A stretch of 40,671 nt of DNA, taken from the NCBI GenBank assembly GCA_020849275.1, contig JADLGO010000007.1, positions 1 through 40,671 of the forward strand, read 5' to 3'. This DNA comes from Chthonomonadales bacterium. GTDB taxonomy: Bacteria > Armatimonadota > Chthonomonadetes > Chthonomonadales > CAJBBX01. Under the pieces are notes generated by a model. The model saw nothing but the letters and a program-made list of their open reading frames with translations, made no database searches and was not told the origin of the DNA. Positions 8,038 through 16,248 of this stretch are shown piece by piece (position 1 is the stretch's first letter; the number at the start of each line of letters is the position of its first letter). The translations under genes and the position numbers were made by a program.

Positions 8038-10002
8038 ATGCCCCGCCACCTCGCGCTCCTGGCCGCCGCCACGCTCGCCCTGACGCCCGCCGCCTTCGCC
8101 GCCGCGCCGCCAGACCTCCACATCGAGGCGGCCCCCGACGGCACGGGCGCCGTGCTCCGCCGCGGCGGTGTCGCCCTCAACGAGCCCGCCGCCCGCCCGC
8201 TGTTCACCGTGATGTACTCGGACGCGCCGGACATGTGGCAGGCGCGCTCCTGGCGCGAGGTCACGCCGGGCGCGCTGACGGCGCGCTCCGATGGCTCCAC
8301 TGCTACGGTGGAGGCCGCGTCGTTCGGCGGACTGCCCGTGCGCCTGCGGGCCACCGCGCGCGCCGAGACCCGGCGCGGCGAGGTGCGCTGGGCCGTCACG
8401 CTACGCAACGAGGCGCCTGGCACCGTGGTGGGCCTGCGCGGCCCGGCCCTGCGCGGCGTGCGCGACCTGCAGGGCGGCACGCTCTACCTCCCCGACCGGC
8501 CGGGGCAGCGCCTGACGGACCCGTGGTCGGCGCTTGCCAGAGAGCCCTCCACGCTCACCTACCCGGTCCCCGCCTCCATGCAGTTCGTCACATTCGCAGG
8601 CGCCGGCGGGGGCGTGGCCTACCATGTGCTCGACCGGGACATGACGTTCAAGCACTTCGTGCTCGGCGGGCCCGACCGGCAGATCGACGTTCTGCAGTTC
8701 CCGTTCGTCGCGCCCGGCGGCAGGTGGCGTTCGCCGCCCATCGTCTGGCAAGCGCTCGAGGGTGACTGGCACGCCGCCGCCGACCGCTACGGCCAGTGGT
8801 TTCGCTCGTGGGCGCCGGCGCCCCGCATCTCGCCCCAGATCCGCGCCATGCCGTTTGTGAGCGCCGTGGTCATCCGGGCGCGGCCCGTGGAGGATGCCCA
8901 CCTGGAGGATGTTCAGAAGCGCCAGGAGCTGGGCACCTACGCCGGCGCGCTGCCGCGCATGCGCCAGCTCAAGGGGGTCGGCTACGATGGGGTGCAGCTC
9001 GTCGGATGGTTCGGCCGAGGGCACGACACGACCTATCCAGACCACCGGCCCTCGGCGGAGATGGGCGGCGAGACCGGCCTGCGGGCTCTGGTGGACGCGA
9101 TGCACGGCATGGGCCTGCTCGCCTCGTTCTACCTCAACGCCCGGCTCGCCAACCACGACAGCCCGACGCTCGCCGCGCATCCGGAGTGGGAGACCGTGAT
9201 GTCGGGTGGCCAGCGGTGGAGGGAGACCTACGGCGACCAGAGCTTCGCCTTGCTCTGCCCGGCAGCGCCCGGGTTCCGGGAGCACATGCTAGAGGAGGTC
9301 CTGCGCGTGGAGAATGTGTACGGCGGCCAGGGCGTGCAGCTCGACCAGGTGGGCGCGGCGTCGTCGGTGCTCTGCTTCAACCGGGGGCACGGCCACCGGA
9401 CGCCGGCCACAGCCTGGGGCGAGGGCTATCCCCGCATGCTCGCGGACATCCGGCGCGAGGCGCGCCGGGCCGACCCGCTCTTCTGGACGTGGGTGGAGGG
9501 GGCCTGGGAGGGCGCCGGTCCCTACATCGACATGTCGCAGGGCGGCTTCTGGGGCGCCATCCCCGGCGCGCAGCCCTTCCCGCAGCTCTACCGCTACACG
9601 CTGCCCATACACCCGCTCTTCGGCGACGCGCGCATGGGCGGCGTGCCCTACTGGTGCCCGACCGACCTCGCCCGCAACCGGCGCATCTACGCGGCGGCCG
9701 CGCCCCTCTTCTGGAGCATGCGCTTCATGGACGACATCGGCCTCTCCGCCGAGCCGGCCGCCGAGGTCCACTGGTTCCGCGACCGCTCCCGCGCGCTGCT
9801 CACGGCGCACAGCCCGGCGGCGTCCGAGCGCGCGCTGACCCTGCGGCTGGACACGACGGCGCTCGGCCGCCGCACGCCGCCGCGACGCGCGCGGGCCCTC
9901 GCCGCTGGCAATGACGCGCCTGCCCGCGTGGTGGACGGCGCGTTGGAGGTGAGCGTGACGGTGCCCGCCGGTCAGGTGGAGGCCGTGCTGCTGGAGTGGT
10001 AG
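8038..10002 (+). CDS. DUF6259-type glycosidase-like exported protein
   Basis: A 654-aa protein with ATG start and a signal peptide (HLALLAAATLALTPAAFAAA). Residues about 25-250 form a beta-sandwich typical of the region before the barrel in GH36/GH31-like enzymes. The middle is a TIM-barrel: GVQLVGWFGRGHDTTYPD, GLLASFYLNARLANHD, GVQLDQVGAASSVLCFN and ADPLFWTWVEGAWEG. The D in GVQLDQVG and the E in FWTWVEGAWEG are good candidates for the catalytic acids (inference). The layout matches DUF6259-containing proteins, which are uncharacterised relatives of alpha-glycosidases. It is divergent from the GH127 operon, so it may belong to the same polysaccharide-use set. It stops 12 bases before the convergent gene at 10015. 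Confidence 0.75.
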   Translation: MPRHLALLAAATLALTPAAFAAAPPDLHIEAAPDGTGAVLRRGGVALNEPAARPLFTVMYSDAPDMWQARSWREVTPGALTARSDGSTATVEAASFGGLPVRLRATARAETRRGEVRWAVTLRNEAPGTVVGLRGPALRGVRDLQGGTLYLPDRPGQRLTDPWSALAREPSTLTYPVPASMQFVTFAGAGGGVAYHVLDRDMTFKHFVLGGPDRQIDVLQFPFVAPGGRWRSPPIVWQALEGDWHAAADRYGQWFRSWAPAPRISPQIRAMPFVSAVVIRARPVEDAHLEDVQKRQELGTYAGALPRMRQLKGVGYDGVQLVGWFGRGHDTTYPDHRPSAEMGGETGLRALVDAMHGMGLLASFYLNARLANHDSPTLAAHPEWETVMSGGQRWRETYGDQSFALLCPAAPGFREHMLEEVLRVENVYGGQGVQLDQVGAASSVLCFNRGHGHRTPATAWGEGYPRMLADIRREARRADPLFWTWVEGAWEGAGPYIDMSQGGFWGAIPGAQPFPQLYRYTLPIHPLFGDARMGGVPYWCPTDLARNRRIYAAAAPLFWSMRFMDDIGLSAEPAAEVHWFRDRSRALLTAHSPAASERALTLRLDTTALGRRTPPRRARALAAGNDAPARVVDGALEVSVTVPAGQVEAVLLEW

Positions 10003-10014
10003 GCGGGCGGGGGC

Positions 10015-10632
10015 TCAGCCGATGCGCGCGCCGTGGCAGCGGGCGAGCTCCATCGCCTGTTCCACGTCCAGTCGGGCATCGCGGAGGTCGGCGGTTCGGA
10101 GGATGGCGCCGGAAAGCACCGCGCCGCGCAGGTCGGCGCGCGTCAGGGAGGCCGCGTCGAGGTTGGCGCGGGTGAGGTCGGCGCCGCGCAGGTCGGCTCC
10201 GGCCAGGCTGGCGCCGTAGAGGTCGGCCTCCGCCAGCGTCACGTCCCGCAGGTCGAGCCCGCCTAAGTTGCGGTGGCGGAGGTTTGCCCACGACCAGTTG
10301 CCACCCGCGATCGTGACGGCGCTCATGTCGACGTCGACGAAGGAGGAGCCTGCGAGCGAACACAGCTCGAAGCGGGCCAGGAAAAGCCCGGCGCCGTCGA
10401 AGCGGCAGGTGGTGAAGGCCGACTCGCGCAGCACGGCGGCGTTCAGGCGGGCGTTGGAGAAGTCGCACTCCTCGAAGCGGCAACCGACGATCTCGGCCTC
10501 GCCGAGAAAGGCCCCCGCGAACCGGCAGCGCGTAAAGGTGGAGCGCGCCATACGCGCCTCCGCCAGGTCGCGCCCGGCGAAGTCGGCGCCCTCACGCTCC
10601 AGATCCGCCCAGTTCGCCGGCCCGGCCCCCAT
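10015..10632 (-). CDS. Pentapeptide-repeat protein
   Basis: A 205-aa cytoplasmic protein with ATG start and GGAGG seven bases upstream. From about residue 15 to 190 it consists of A(D/N)LXX-type pentapeptides, clearest near the C terminus: ADLYG ASLAG ADLRG ADLTR, then ANLDA ASLTR ADLRG AVLSG. The N-terminal half has looser F-centred repeats (CRFAG, CRFEE CDFSN). Such proteins fold into a right-handed quadrilateral beta-helix. Some (Qnr/MfpA) mimic DNA and protect gyrase, but most have no known role, and nothing here shows gyrase binding. The neighbouring topoisomerase IB remnant is probably coincidental. Confidence 0.9.
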   Translation of the reverse strand: MGAGPANWADLEREGADFAGRDLAEARMARSTFTRCRFAGAFLGEAEIVGCRFEECDFSNARLNAAVLRESAFTTCRFDGAGLFLARFELCSLAGSSFVDVDMSAVTIAGGNWSWANLRHRNLGGLDLRDVTLAEADLYGASLAGADLRGADLTRANLDAASLTRADLRGAVLSGAILRTADLRDARLDVEQAMELARCHGARIG

Positions 10633-10797
10633 CGCTCCGCCTCCCGCACGGCATTGGTAGGTCCGGCGGCGGATCTCCTCCTCCAGGCCCTCGGCAAGGA
10701 CGTGCGGCGACGGGGCTGAGCGCTCGGACGCGGCCGCGCCCAGCAGGCGAGAGCTCCGCCCGCTGCGGCGGACGGGTCGGCGCGCGACGAGTGCGCG

Positions 10798-10825
10798 TTG
10801 ACATCGCCGGGGAATCGGTTATAAT
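10798..10825 (+). promoter_or_regulatory. Promoter of tRNA-Asp
   Basis: TTGACA (10798-10803), a 16-base spacer, then a perfect TATAAT (10820-10825). Transcription should start near 10832, about 30 bases before the mature tRNA. Confidence 0.8.
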
Positions 10826-10862
10826 AGGGGAGCGTGCCGGGCGACCCGGCGCTCGCGTCCCT

Positions 10863-10940
10863 GGGGGTGTAGCTCAGTCCGGTTAGAGCGCCTGCCTGTC
10901 ACGCAGGAGGCCGCGGGTTCAAGTCCCGTCATCCCCGCCA
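10863..10940 (+). tRNA. tRNA-Asp (anticodon GTC), CCA encoded
   Basis: A full cloverleaf can be drawn. The acceptor stem GGGGGTG pairs with CATCCCC (one G-U). The D arm is GCTCAGTCCGGTTAGAGC. The anticodon stem CCTGC/GCAGG encloses the loop CTGTCAC with GTC at 10898-10900, and the T arm is GCGGG-TTCAAGT-CCCGT. The discriminator G is followed by an encoded CCA (10938-10940). Confidence 0.97.
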
Positions 10941-11080
10941 TCGAGGCCCGTGCCCGGGCCGTGGGCTCGTCCCGCGGCGCCCGGCGCGGGCCTCTTCGCG
11001 CGTGGCCCGGCGGAAGTCGCGGGCCGCCCGCGGGAGCGCACGGCCGGAACCGCGCGCCCTCGGCCCGCGCGCCGCTGCAG

Positions 11081-11924
11081 GCCGTCGGTATCGACACGAG
11101 CGGCCGCCTTCAGTACGCGTACAGCCCCGCCTGCGCCGCACGCCGCGAGAAGGGCAACTCGAGCGCGTGGAGCGCTTCGGCGAGCGCCTGCCCTCCCTTC
11201 GCCGCAGGGTCCGCGTCGACATCGACCGCGAGGGCTTCCTGCGCGAGCGCGTCCTCGCCGTCATGCTTCGCCTCATCGGCCAGCCCTGGTTTCGCGTGGG
11301 CGCCGAGAACAGCGTGCAGCGCTACCGCGCCTACGGCGTCACTACCCCCCGCAACCGGCACCTGCGGGCGGAGCCGGGCGGACGGCTCGTCTTTCGCTCC
11401 GTCGGCAAGCACCACGTGGCGCAGCGTCTTGTCATGGTGGACGACGAGGTGGCCTCCCTGGTGATCGCTGTCCGGGATCTGCGCGGCTCGCACCGGTTCG
11501 CCTGCATGAAGGATGCCGTCAGGGTGCTGTCGGTGACCCCCGCTGACGCGAACTCCTACATAAAGGGGCCGACGGGGTCGAGGTCCGGTCGAGGGACTTC
11601 CGTACAGGGGGAGGTTCGCTGCTGGCCGCCGTGGCGCACGCCGAGAGCGGCCCGCCCGACGATAAGACGCTGGCGAACCGGTCCATCAGCCTCGCCATCA
11701 CGAAGGCGTCCGGACGGCTCGGCAAGGCGCCGGCCGTCTGCCAGACCAGCTACGTTCACGCGGCCATGCTGGCGGCGTACGGGTGCGCGATCGACGATCG
11801 GGGCGTGCCGCCGCAGGGAGGAGAGAGGAGGGGCCGCGAGCCGGGGCTGCAGGTGGAGGGAGCGGCTCTGCTGGCGCTGTTCCGCGCCCGCCGTGAGCGG
11901 CCGCAAGCGCCCCCGGCGGCATAG
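11081..11924 (+). pseudogene. Decayed DNA topoisomerase IB
   Basis: Three consecutive reading frames together give bacterial topoisomerase IB similarity. Frame one (to about 11155) has GIDTSGRLQYAYSPACAARR, matching the G-x-LQ-Y-Y-H-P region. Frame two (about 11148-11573) has LERVERFGERLPSLR, IGQPWFRVGAENS, YGVTTPRNRHLR and ADANSYIKG. Frame three (about 11577-11924) has SRDFRTGGG, ESGPPDDKTLANR, RLGKAPAVCQTSYVHAAM and a stop. The tyrosine of TSYVH aligns with the DNA-linking tyrosine, but the usual FRTWAGT has become FRTGGGS and the N-terminal domain before 11081 is unrecognisable. Two frameshifts, a missing start and motif erosion make a pseudogene much more likely than sequencing error alone. 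Bases 10941-11080 and 11925-12096 hold nothing I recognise. Confidence 0.75.
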
Positions 11925-12108
11925 ACCGGACGAGCCGGGCGGCTGAGCCAGGGCCGGGCCGGGCGGCGCCTTCCACCGAACAAAGACCAGGCCGCGCGGC
12001 GTCTTATGCAGGCGGAGAGGCGGCGCGCCAGGCTGCATCGGGCGCCCGGCGCCGCCGGCGGCCCCGCAAGTGCCGAATGCCGCCGCGAGGCGGCGCAAGG
12101 AGGATGAC

Positions 12109-12606
12109 ATGGAGCCTGCCACGCTGCAGGATCTCCTCGTCGAGGAGCTCAAGGACCTCTACAACGCGGAGCAGCAGATGACGACGGCTCTGCCGAAGAT
12201 GATGGACGCGGCTCACTCCCAGCAGCTCATGAACGCGTTCCAGGAGCATCTCTCGCAGACCGACACGCAGATTCGCCGGCTGGACCAGGTCTTCCAAATG
12301 CTGGGCGAGAGCCCGCAGGGCGTGCACTGCAAGGGCATGGCCGGCATCATCGCCGAGGGCGAGGAGCTCGTCACGATGAACCCGGACCCGGACGTACTGG
12401 ATGCCGGCCTGATCGCCGCGGCGCAGCGCATGGAGCACTACGAGATCGCCGCCTACGGCTCCGCCCGCACCTACGCCAAGGAGATGGGCAAGGCGGACAT
12501 CGCCCGCATGCTGCAGGAAACGCTCGACGAGGAGGGCAGCTTCGACAAGAAGCTCACCCGGATCGCCGAGGGCCACGTGAACACGAGGGCGGCGGCGCCC
12601 GTCTGA
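12109..12606 (+). CDS. DUF892 (YciE/YciF-type) ferritin-like protein
   Basis: A 165-aa helical protein. ATG at 12109 is set by AAGGAGG six bases upstream, and a longer in-frame start at 12070 lacks one. LQDLLVEELKDLYNAEQQM is the hallmark N-terminal helix of the DUF892/YciF family, followed by FQEHLSQTDTQIRRLDQVF, CKGMAGIIAEGEEL, RMEHYEIAAYGSARTYAKEMG and ETLDEEGSFDKKLTRIA. Repeated E...H/E pairs on the helices suit a di-metal four-helix bundle. Family members are stress-induced and sometimes encapsulin- or desiccation-linked; the true activity is unknown. It is followed by a large hairpin shared with the convergent gene. Confidence 0.92.
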   Translation: MEPATLQDLLVEELKDLYNAEQQMTTALPKMMDAAHSQQLMNAFQEHLSQTDTQIRRLDQVFQMLGESPQGVHCKGMAGIIAEGEELVTMNPDPDVLDAGLIAAAQRMEHYEIAAYGSARTYAKEMGKADIARMLQETLDEEGSFDKKLTRIAEGHVNTRAAAPV

Positions 12607-12625
12607 CCCGTGCATTGGACGGCGG

Positions 12626-12676
12626 CCCGCGTCCATCTACCCCCCGCGGCCAAGCCGGGGGGTTGGATGGCGCGGG
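12626..12676. terminator. Bidirectional terminator hairpin
   Basis: A long near-perfect inverted repeat exactly fills the gap between two convergent stop codons (12606 and 12677). CCCGCG/CGCGGG, CCATC/GATGG and ACCCCCCG/CGGGGGGT stack with only single-base interruptions around a short loop (CGGCCAAGC region). There is no T tract on either side, which is common in high-GC genomes. Confidence 0.75.
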
Positions 12677-14041
12677 TCAGGGGATCGCCTGCGAGGGGGC
12701 CAGACAGGCGAGGGCCTCGCGAACGAGCGCGGCGGCCGCCTCCTCGGTGGGCGCCTCGGCCACCACACGGATGATAGGCTCCGTGTTGGAGGCGCGCGCC
12801 TGCAGCCAGCGGTCGGGCCATACCACCTTCACCCCATCGGTCTCGTCAACCGTCTCGCCGGCGAAGGCGGCGCGCAGCCGCCGCAGCGCCGGCGCGATGT
12901 CGCGCGCGGCGCAGGCGAGCCTGGCCTTCTCCATCGCGTAGGTCGGGATCCGCTCGCGCATCTCACGGATCGTTCCTCCCTCCCGGGCCAGCGCCTCCAG
13001 GATCATCGCCATGCCCACGAAGCTGTCACGGCACGGGTTGAGCGCCGGCACGATCACGCCGCCGTTGCCCTCGCCGCCCACCGGCGAGCCCAGCTCCAGC
13101 ATGCGCTCCACCACGTTGATCTCGCCGACGCGCGTCCGACAGACGGGGCAGCCGAGCTCGGCGGCCACGTCGTCCACCATTCGGCTGGTGGAGACGTTCA
13201 CCACGACCGGGCCCGGCGAGGCGCGCAGGGCGTGGCGCACCGCCAGCGCCACGGTGCAGTCTTCGCCGAGCGGCACGCCGCGCTCGTCCACGATGGCCAG
13301 GCGGTCGGCGTCGGCGTCCTGCGCGAAGCCGAGGTCGGCGTCCGCTTCGCGCACCGTACGGCACAGGTCGCCGATGTTCTCGGGCAGGGGCTCGGGGTTA
13401 TGCGGGAACGGAAGGTCCGGGTCCGTGTTGATGGCGATGACCTGGCAGCCGAGGTCGCGAAGGAAATCCGGCGTGGCGCGCGAGGCGGCGCCGTTGCAGC
13501 AGTCCACGGCCACGCGGAAGCGGCGCGCCCGGATCGCTTCCACGTCCACGGCGGCCAGGATGGTCTGGCGGTGAAGGGTGAGGGCGGTCTCGTCGCGGCG
13601 AACCTCGGCGATGGAACCGGCCGGGACGCGCGGGAAGACGCCCTGGTGGTAGAGGTCGGTGAGCTCGAAGGCCTGGTTGGGCCGCAGCACGATGCCGTCT
13701 GGTCGGAAGAACTTCAGCGCGTTCCACTCGATGGGGTTGTGACTGGCGGTGATGCAGATGCCGCCGAAAGCGCCGACCTGGCGGATGTGAAACTGCAGCG
13801 CCGGTACCGGCACGATGCCCAGATCGACGGGCGTGCAGCCCACGCTGAGCAGACCGGCGATGGCGGCCTGCTTGACCATATCGCGCGAGGGGCGCGTGTC
13901 GGTGCCGATCAGCACGGGGCCGGCGCCCGCGTAGGTGCCGTAGGCGGCGGCGAAGCTGGTGACGAGCTGCGGCGTCAGCGACTCGCCGACGACCCCGCGC
14001 ACGCCGGAGATGCCGATCTTGAGCGACAGGGGCTTGCGCAT
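12677..14041 (-). CDS. Phosphohexomutase (phosphoglucosamine/phosphomannomutase family), copy 1
   Basis: A 454-aa four-domain alpha-D-phosphohexomutase, which moves phosphate between C1 and C6 of a hexose phosphate via a phosphoserine. All active-site loops are present: GISGVRGVVGE, the phosphoserine loop TASHNP with S100, the metal loop D242-A-D244-A-D246-R, the sugar loop GGEGNGG and the phosphate loop RASNTEP. The ATG at 14041 has GGAGGAG upstream and begins one base after the stop of the copy upstream of it (TGA-T-ATG), so the two are translationally coupled. The substrate (glucosamine, mannose or glucose phosphate) cannot be fixed by eye. Confidence 0.92.
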   Translation of the reverse strand: MRKPLSLKIGISGVRGVVGESLTPQLVTSFAAAYGTYAGAGPVLIGTDTRPSRDMVKQAAIAGLLSVGCTPVDLGIVPVPALQFHIRQVGAFGGICITASHNPIEWNALKFFRPDGIVLRPNQAFELTDLYHQGVFPRVPAGSIAEVRRDETALTLHRQTILAAVDVEAIRARRFRVAVDCCNGAASRATPDFLRDLGCQVIAINTDPDLPFPHNPEPLPENIGDLCRTVREADADLGFAQDADADRLAIVDERGVPLGEDCTVALAVRHALRASPGPVVVNVSTSRMVDDVAAELGCPVCRTRVGEINVVERMLELGSPVGGEGNGGVIVPALNPCRDSFVGMAMILEALAREGGTIREMRERIPTYAMEKARLACAARDIAPALRRLRAAFAGETVDETDGVKVVWPDRWLQARASNTEPIIRVVAEAPTEEAAAALVREALACLAPSQAIP

Positions 14042-14042
14042 A

Positions 14043-15407
14043 TCAGGCTCCTCCGTGGCCGAAGGCGAGCCGCCGGGCCAGGCGCATGGCGTCGTCGAAG
14101 AGCGCGTCCACGCGCTCCTGGGCCTGCGCCTCGGCGATGACACGCAGGAGCGGCTCGGTGTTGGAGGCGCGCACGTGGAGCCAGGCGTCGGGCCACTCCA
14201 CGCGCACGCCGTCGGACCCGTCCGGCGACCGGTCGGAGAAGCGCGCGCGGAAGCCCTCAAGCGCGCGGAACGTCAGGTCGGGCGGGCACTCGATCTCGCC
14301 CTTGCGCATCGCCAGGCGGGGCAGCCGGCCGGCCAGCTCGGCGAGCGGCTCCCCGGTGGCGGCCATCTCCTCCAGCACCATGCCGAGCGTCAGCAGCGCG
14401 TCGAAGGTCATCGTCGTGGGCAACACCGCGACTCCGCCGCATCCCTCGCCGGCCAGAACGGCGCCCTCCTCCAGGCCACGGTCGACCACGTACCCCTCGC
14501 CGACCATGGCGCGCACCACTGTCTGGCCATGCGCGACCGCGACGGCGTCCACCATGCGGGAGGTGGAGAGGTTGGTCACCACGAGGCCGGGCCGGCGCGC
14601 CAGACGATGCTGAGCCGCGAGCGGGAGCGAGTGCTCCTCGGAGAGGGCCACCGCCTCGTGGGTGACGAAGCCGATCCGGTCGCCGTCCACGTTGATGGCG
14701 GCGCCGAGGTCGGCTCGCAGGCATCGCATCAGCGTGGCGAGCTGGCGCATGTTGCGGGCGCTCGGCGCAGGCGGGTGGGCGAACTCGCCGGTGGGCTCCT
14801 CATTGATGGGGAAGAGGGTGCAGCCCAGGCGCTCCATGAGTCGCGCCGCCACGGAGCCGCACGCGCCGTTGCAGAAATCGAGCGCCACGCGGAAGCCGCG
14901 CGCCCGAATCGCGTCGGCGCCGAGGGAGCCCATCAGGTGCTCCAGGTAGCGCTCGAGCACCTCCGGCGCCTCGCCCACCGGCCGGAGCCGCTCCCACGCG
15001 GCGGTCAGGAAGGCGGAGGCGTGGTAGATGTCCAGCAACTCCTCGCTCTTGACGGCGTTGAGCAGCGCGCCGTCCGGGCCGAAGAACTTAAGGGCGTTCC
15101 AGCGCGCGTCGTTGTGGCTGCCGGTGATCGATATGCCGCCGCCGGTGCCGAGCTCGCGAACGCCGAAGGAGACGAGCGGGGTGGGCGCCACGCCCAGGTC
15201 GATCACCTCGCAGCCCGCCGAAAGAAGCCCCGACACCACGGCCGCCCGCAGCATTCCGGACGAGCGCCGCGTATCGCGGCCGATCACTACCGCCCCGCCA
15301 TCGGCCCACGTTCCGAAGGCGCAGGCGAAGTTCACCACCATCTCCGGGGTGAGCGCGTCTCCCACGACCCCACGCACCCAGGACGTCCCGATCTTCAGCT
15401 CACGCAT
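14043..15407 (-). CDS. Phosphohexomutase family, divergent copy 2
   Basis: Also 454 aa and clearly paralogous to copy 1 over its full length (KIGTSWVRGVVGDALTPEMV, SITGSHNDARWNALKFFGPDG, GEGCGG, RASNTEPLLRVIAEA). The phosphoserine S97 is kept. The proline of the usual SHNP is D, and the metal loop reads N239-V-D241-G-D243-R, so the first of three metal-binding aspartates is asparagine. The sugar loop GEGNGG is GEGCGG. It may have altered metal affinity or substrate, or regulate its partner (inference). Ribosome site GGGAGG is five bases before the ATG. Duplication in tandem at equal length suggests an old event followed by specialisation. Confidence 0.88.
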   Translation of the reverse strand: MRELKIGTSWVRGVVGDALTPEMVVNFACAFGTWADGGAVVIGRDTRRSSGMLRAAVVSGLLSAGCEVIDLGVAPTPLVSFGVRELGTGGGISITGSHNDARWNALKFFGPDGALLNAVKSEELLDIYHASAFLTAAWERLRPVGEAPEVLERYLEHLMGSLGADAIRARGFRVALDFCNGACGSVAARLMERLGCTLFPINEEPTGEFAHPPAPSARNMRQLATLMRCLRADLGAAINVDGDRIGFVTHEAVALSEEHSLPLAAQHRLARRPGLVVTNLSTSRMVDAVAVAHGQTVVRAMVGEGYVVDRGLEEGAVLAGEGCGGVAVLPTTMTFDALLTLGMVLEEMAATGEPLAELAGRLPRLAMRKGEIECPPDLTFRALEGFRARFSDRSPDGSDGVRVEWPDAWLHVRASNTEPLLRVIAEAQAQERVDALFDDAMRLARRLAFGHGGA

Positions 15408-15483
15408 CCTGGCCTCCCTGGCGCGCCGAGCCGCGCTCCGCGCGCCCGCCCGCTTCGCGCAGGGCGGCCGCGCCCGGCGCGCG

Positions 15484-16248
15484 CTACTTCGCCGATGGCC
15501 CGGGCCTGGCGAACAGCGAGTCGTCCACGGGCACGTTCACCTTGGCGTCCGTCACCGTCATCACCATCTCGGCGATACCGCCCACGCGAACGCGCGTCTT
15601 GAAGGGCATCTTCAGGGAGCCCACCTTGCGATAGTCGCCCATGTAGCTCTCGGTGGGAAGGACGCCCTGCGGCCCCTCCGTGGTGAGGTCCAGACGCGTC
15701 AGAAGGAAGGTCTTCGCGTCGAAGTACTGCGTGATGGGCTTGAGTCCTCTGGCGATCATGCGCAGCGCGTAGGCGTCGCGACCGTTGACCTTGCGTACCC
15801 CGAGCATCTCGATCCTCTGGTAGATCTGGCGCCACTTCAGCGGCGAGTCCTGCGAGGCGTTCACCTTCAGCAGGGCGAGCTCCTTGCCCCTGAGGGTCCG
15901 CAGGCCGTTGATCGGGTCCTTCGACCAGCCCACCTTGCCGTCAAAGCCCTGCTCCATGTCGCCCATCCCCTGGATGCGCTGGATCGTGTAGAACTTGCCC
16001 GGTTCCCTGGTATAGATCTCGAAGGTCCCCTGAATCCCCTGCGCCGGGATGGACAGCGTCCCCTTGAGCACTGCGCTCTTCGTGCTCGCGTAGGCGGTAG
16101 CGCCCCCGGTGGCCTGGACGAACTTCTGGATCACGGCCTGCGCGCTCAGCTCTGGCGCCGAAGGCTTCCCCGAGGCACGGTTCTGGGCGCCGGCGGCGCA
16201 GGGCGCCAGAAGGCAGGCCAGCGCCAGGACAACGCAGCGTCGTCTCAT
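15484..16248 (-). CDS. LolA-like outer-membrane lipoprotein-sorting family protein
   Basis: A 254-aa exported protein with signal peptide (RRCVVLALACLLAPCAAGAQ). The body (QAVIQKFVQATGGATAY, KGTLSIPAQGIQGTFEIYTREPGKFY, FDGKVGWSKDP, YFDAKTFLLTRLDL, GDYRKVGSLKMPF) has the alternating strand pattern and phrases of LolA/LolB-like half-barrel proteins of the outer-membrane-lipoprotein-sorting group. These bind acyl chains or sense cell-envelope lipids; a true Lol role is not shown. ATG shares four bases (ATGA) with the stop of the S41 peptidase upstream, so the two are coupled, which suggests a joint periplasmic role. Confidence 0.75.
   Translation of the reverse strand: MRRRCVVLALACLLAPCAAGAQNRASGKPSAPELSAQAVIQKFVQATGGATAYASTKSAVLKGTLSIPAQGIQGTFEIYTREPGKFYTIQRIQGMGDMEQGFDGKVGWSKDPINGLRTLRGKELALLKVNASQDSPLKWRQIYQRIEMLGVRKVNGRDAYALRMIARGLKPITQYFDAKTFLLTRLDLTTEGPQGVLPTESYMGDYRKVGSLKMPFKTRVRVGGIAEMVMTVTDAKVNVPVDDSLFARPGPSAK

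Noticed and set aside
10015-10632. Pentapeptide protein as a gyrase-protecting Qnr
   Set aside because: Repeat class alone does not support it; no Qnr-like loops can be seen, and most such proteins have other or unknown roles.
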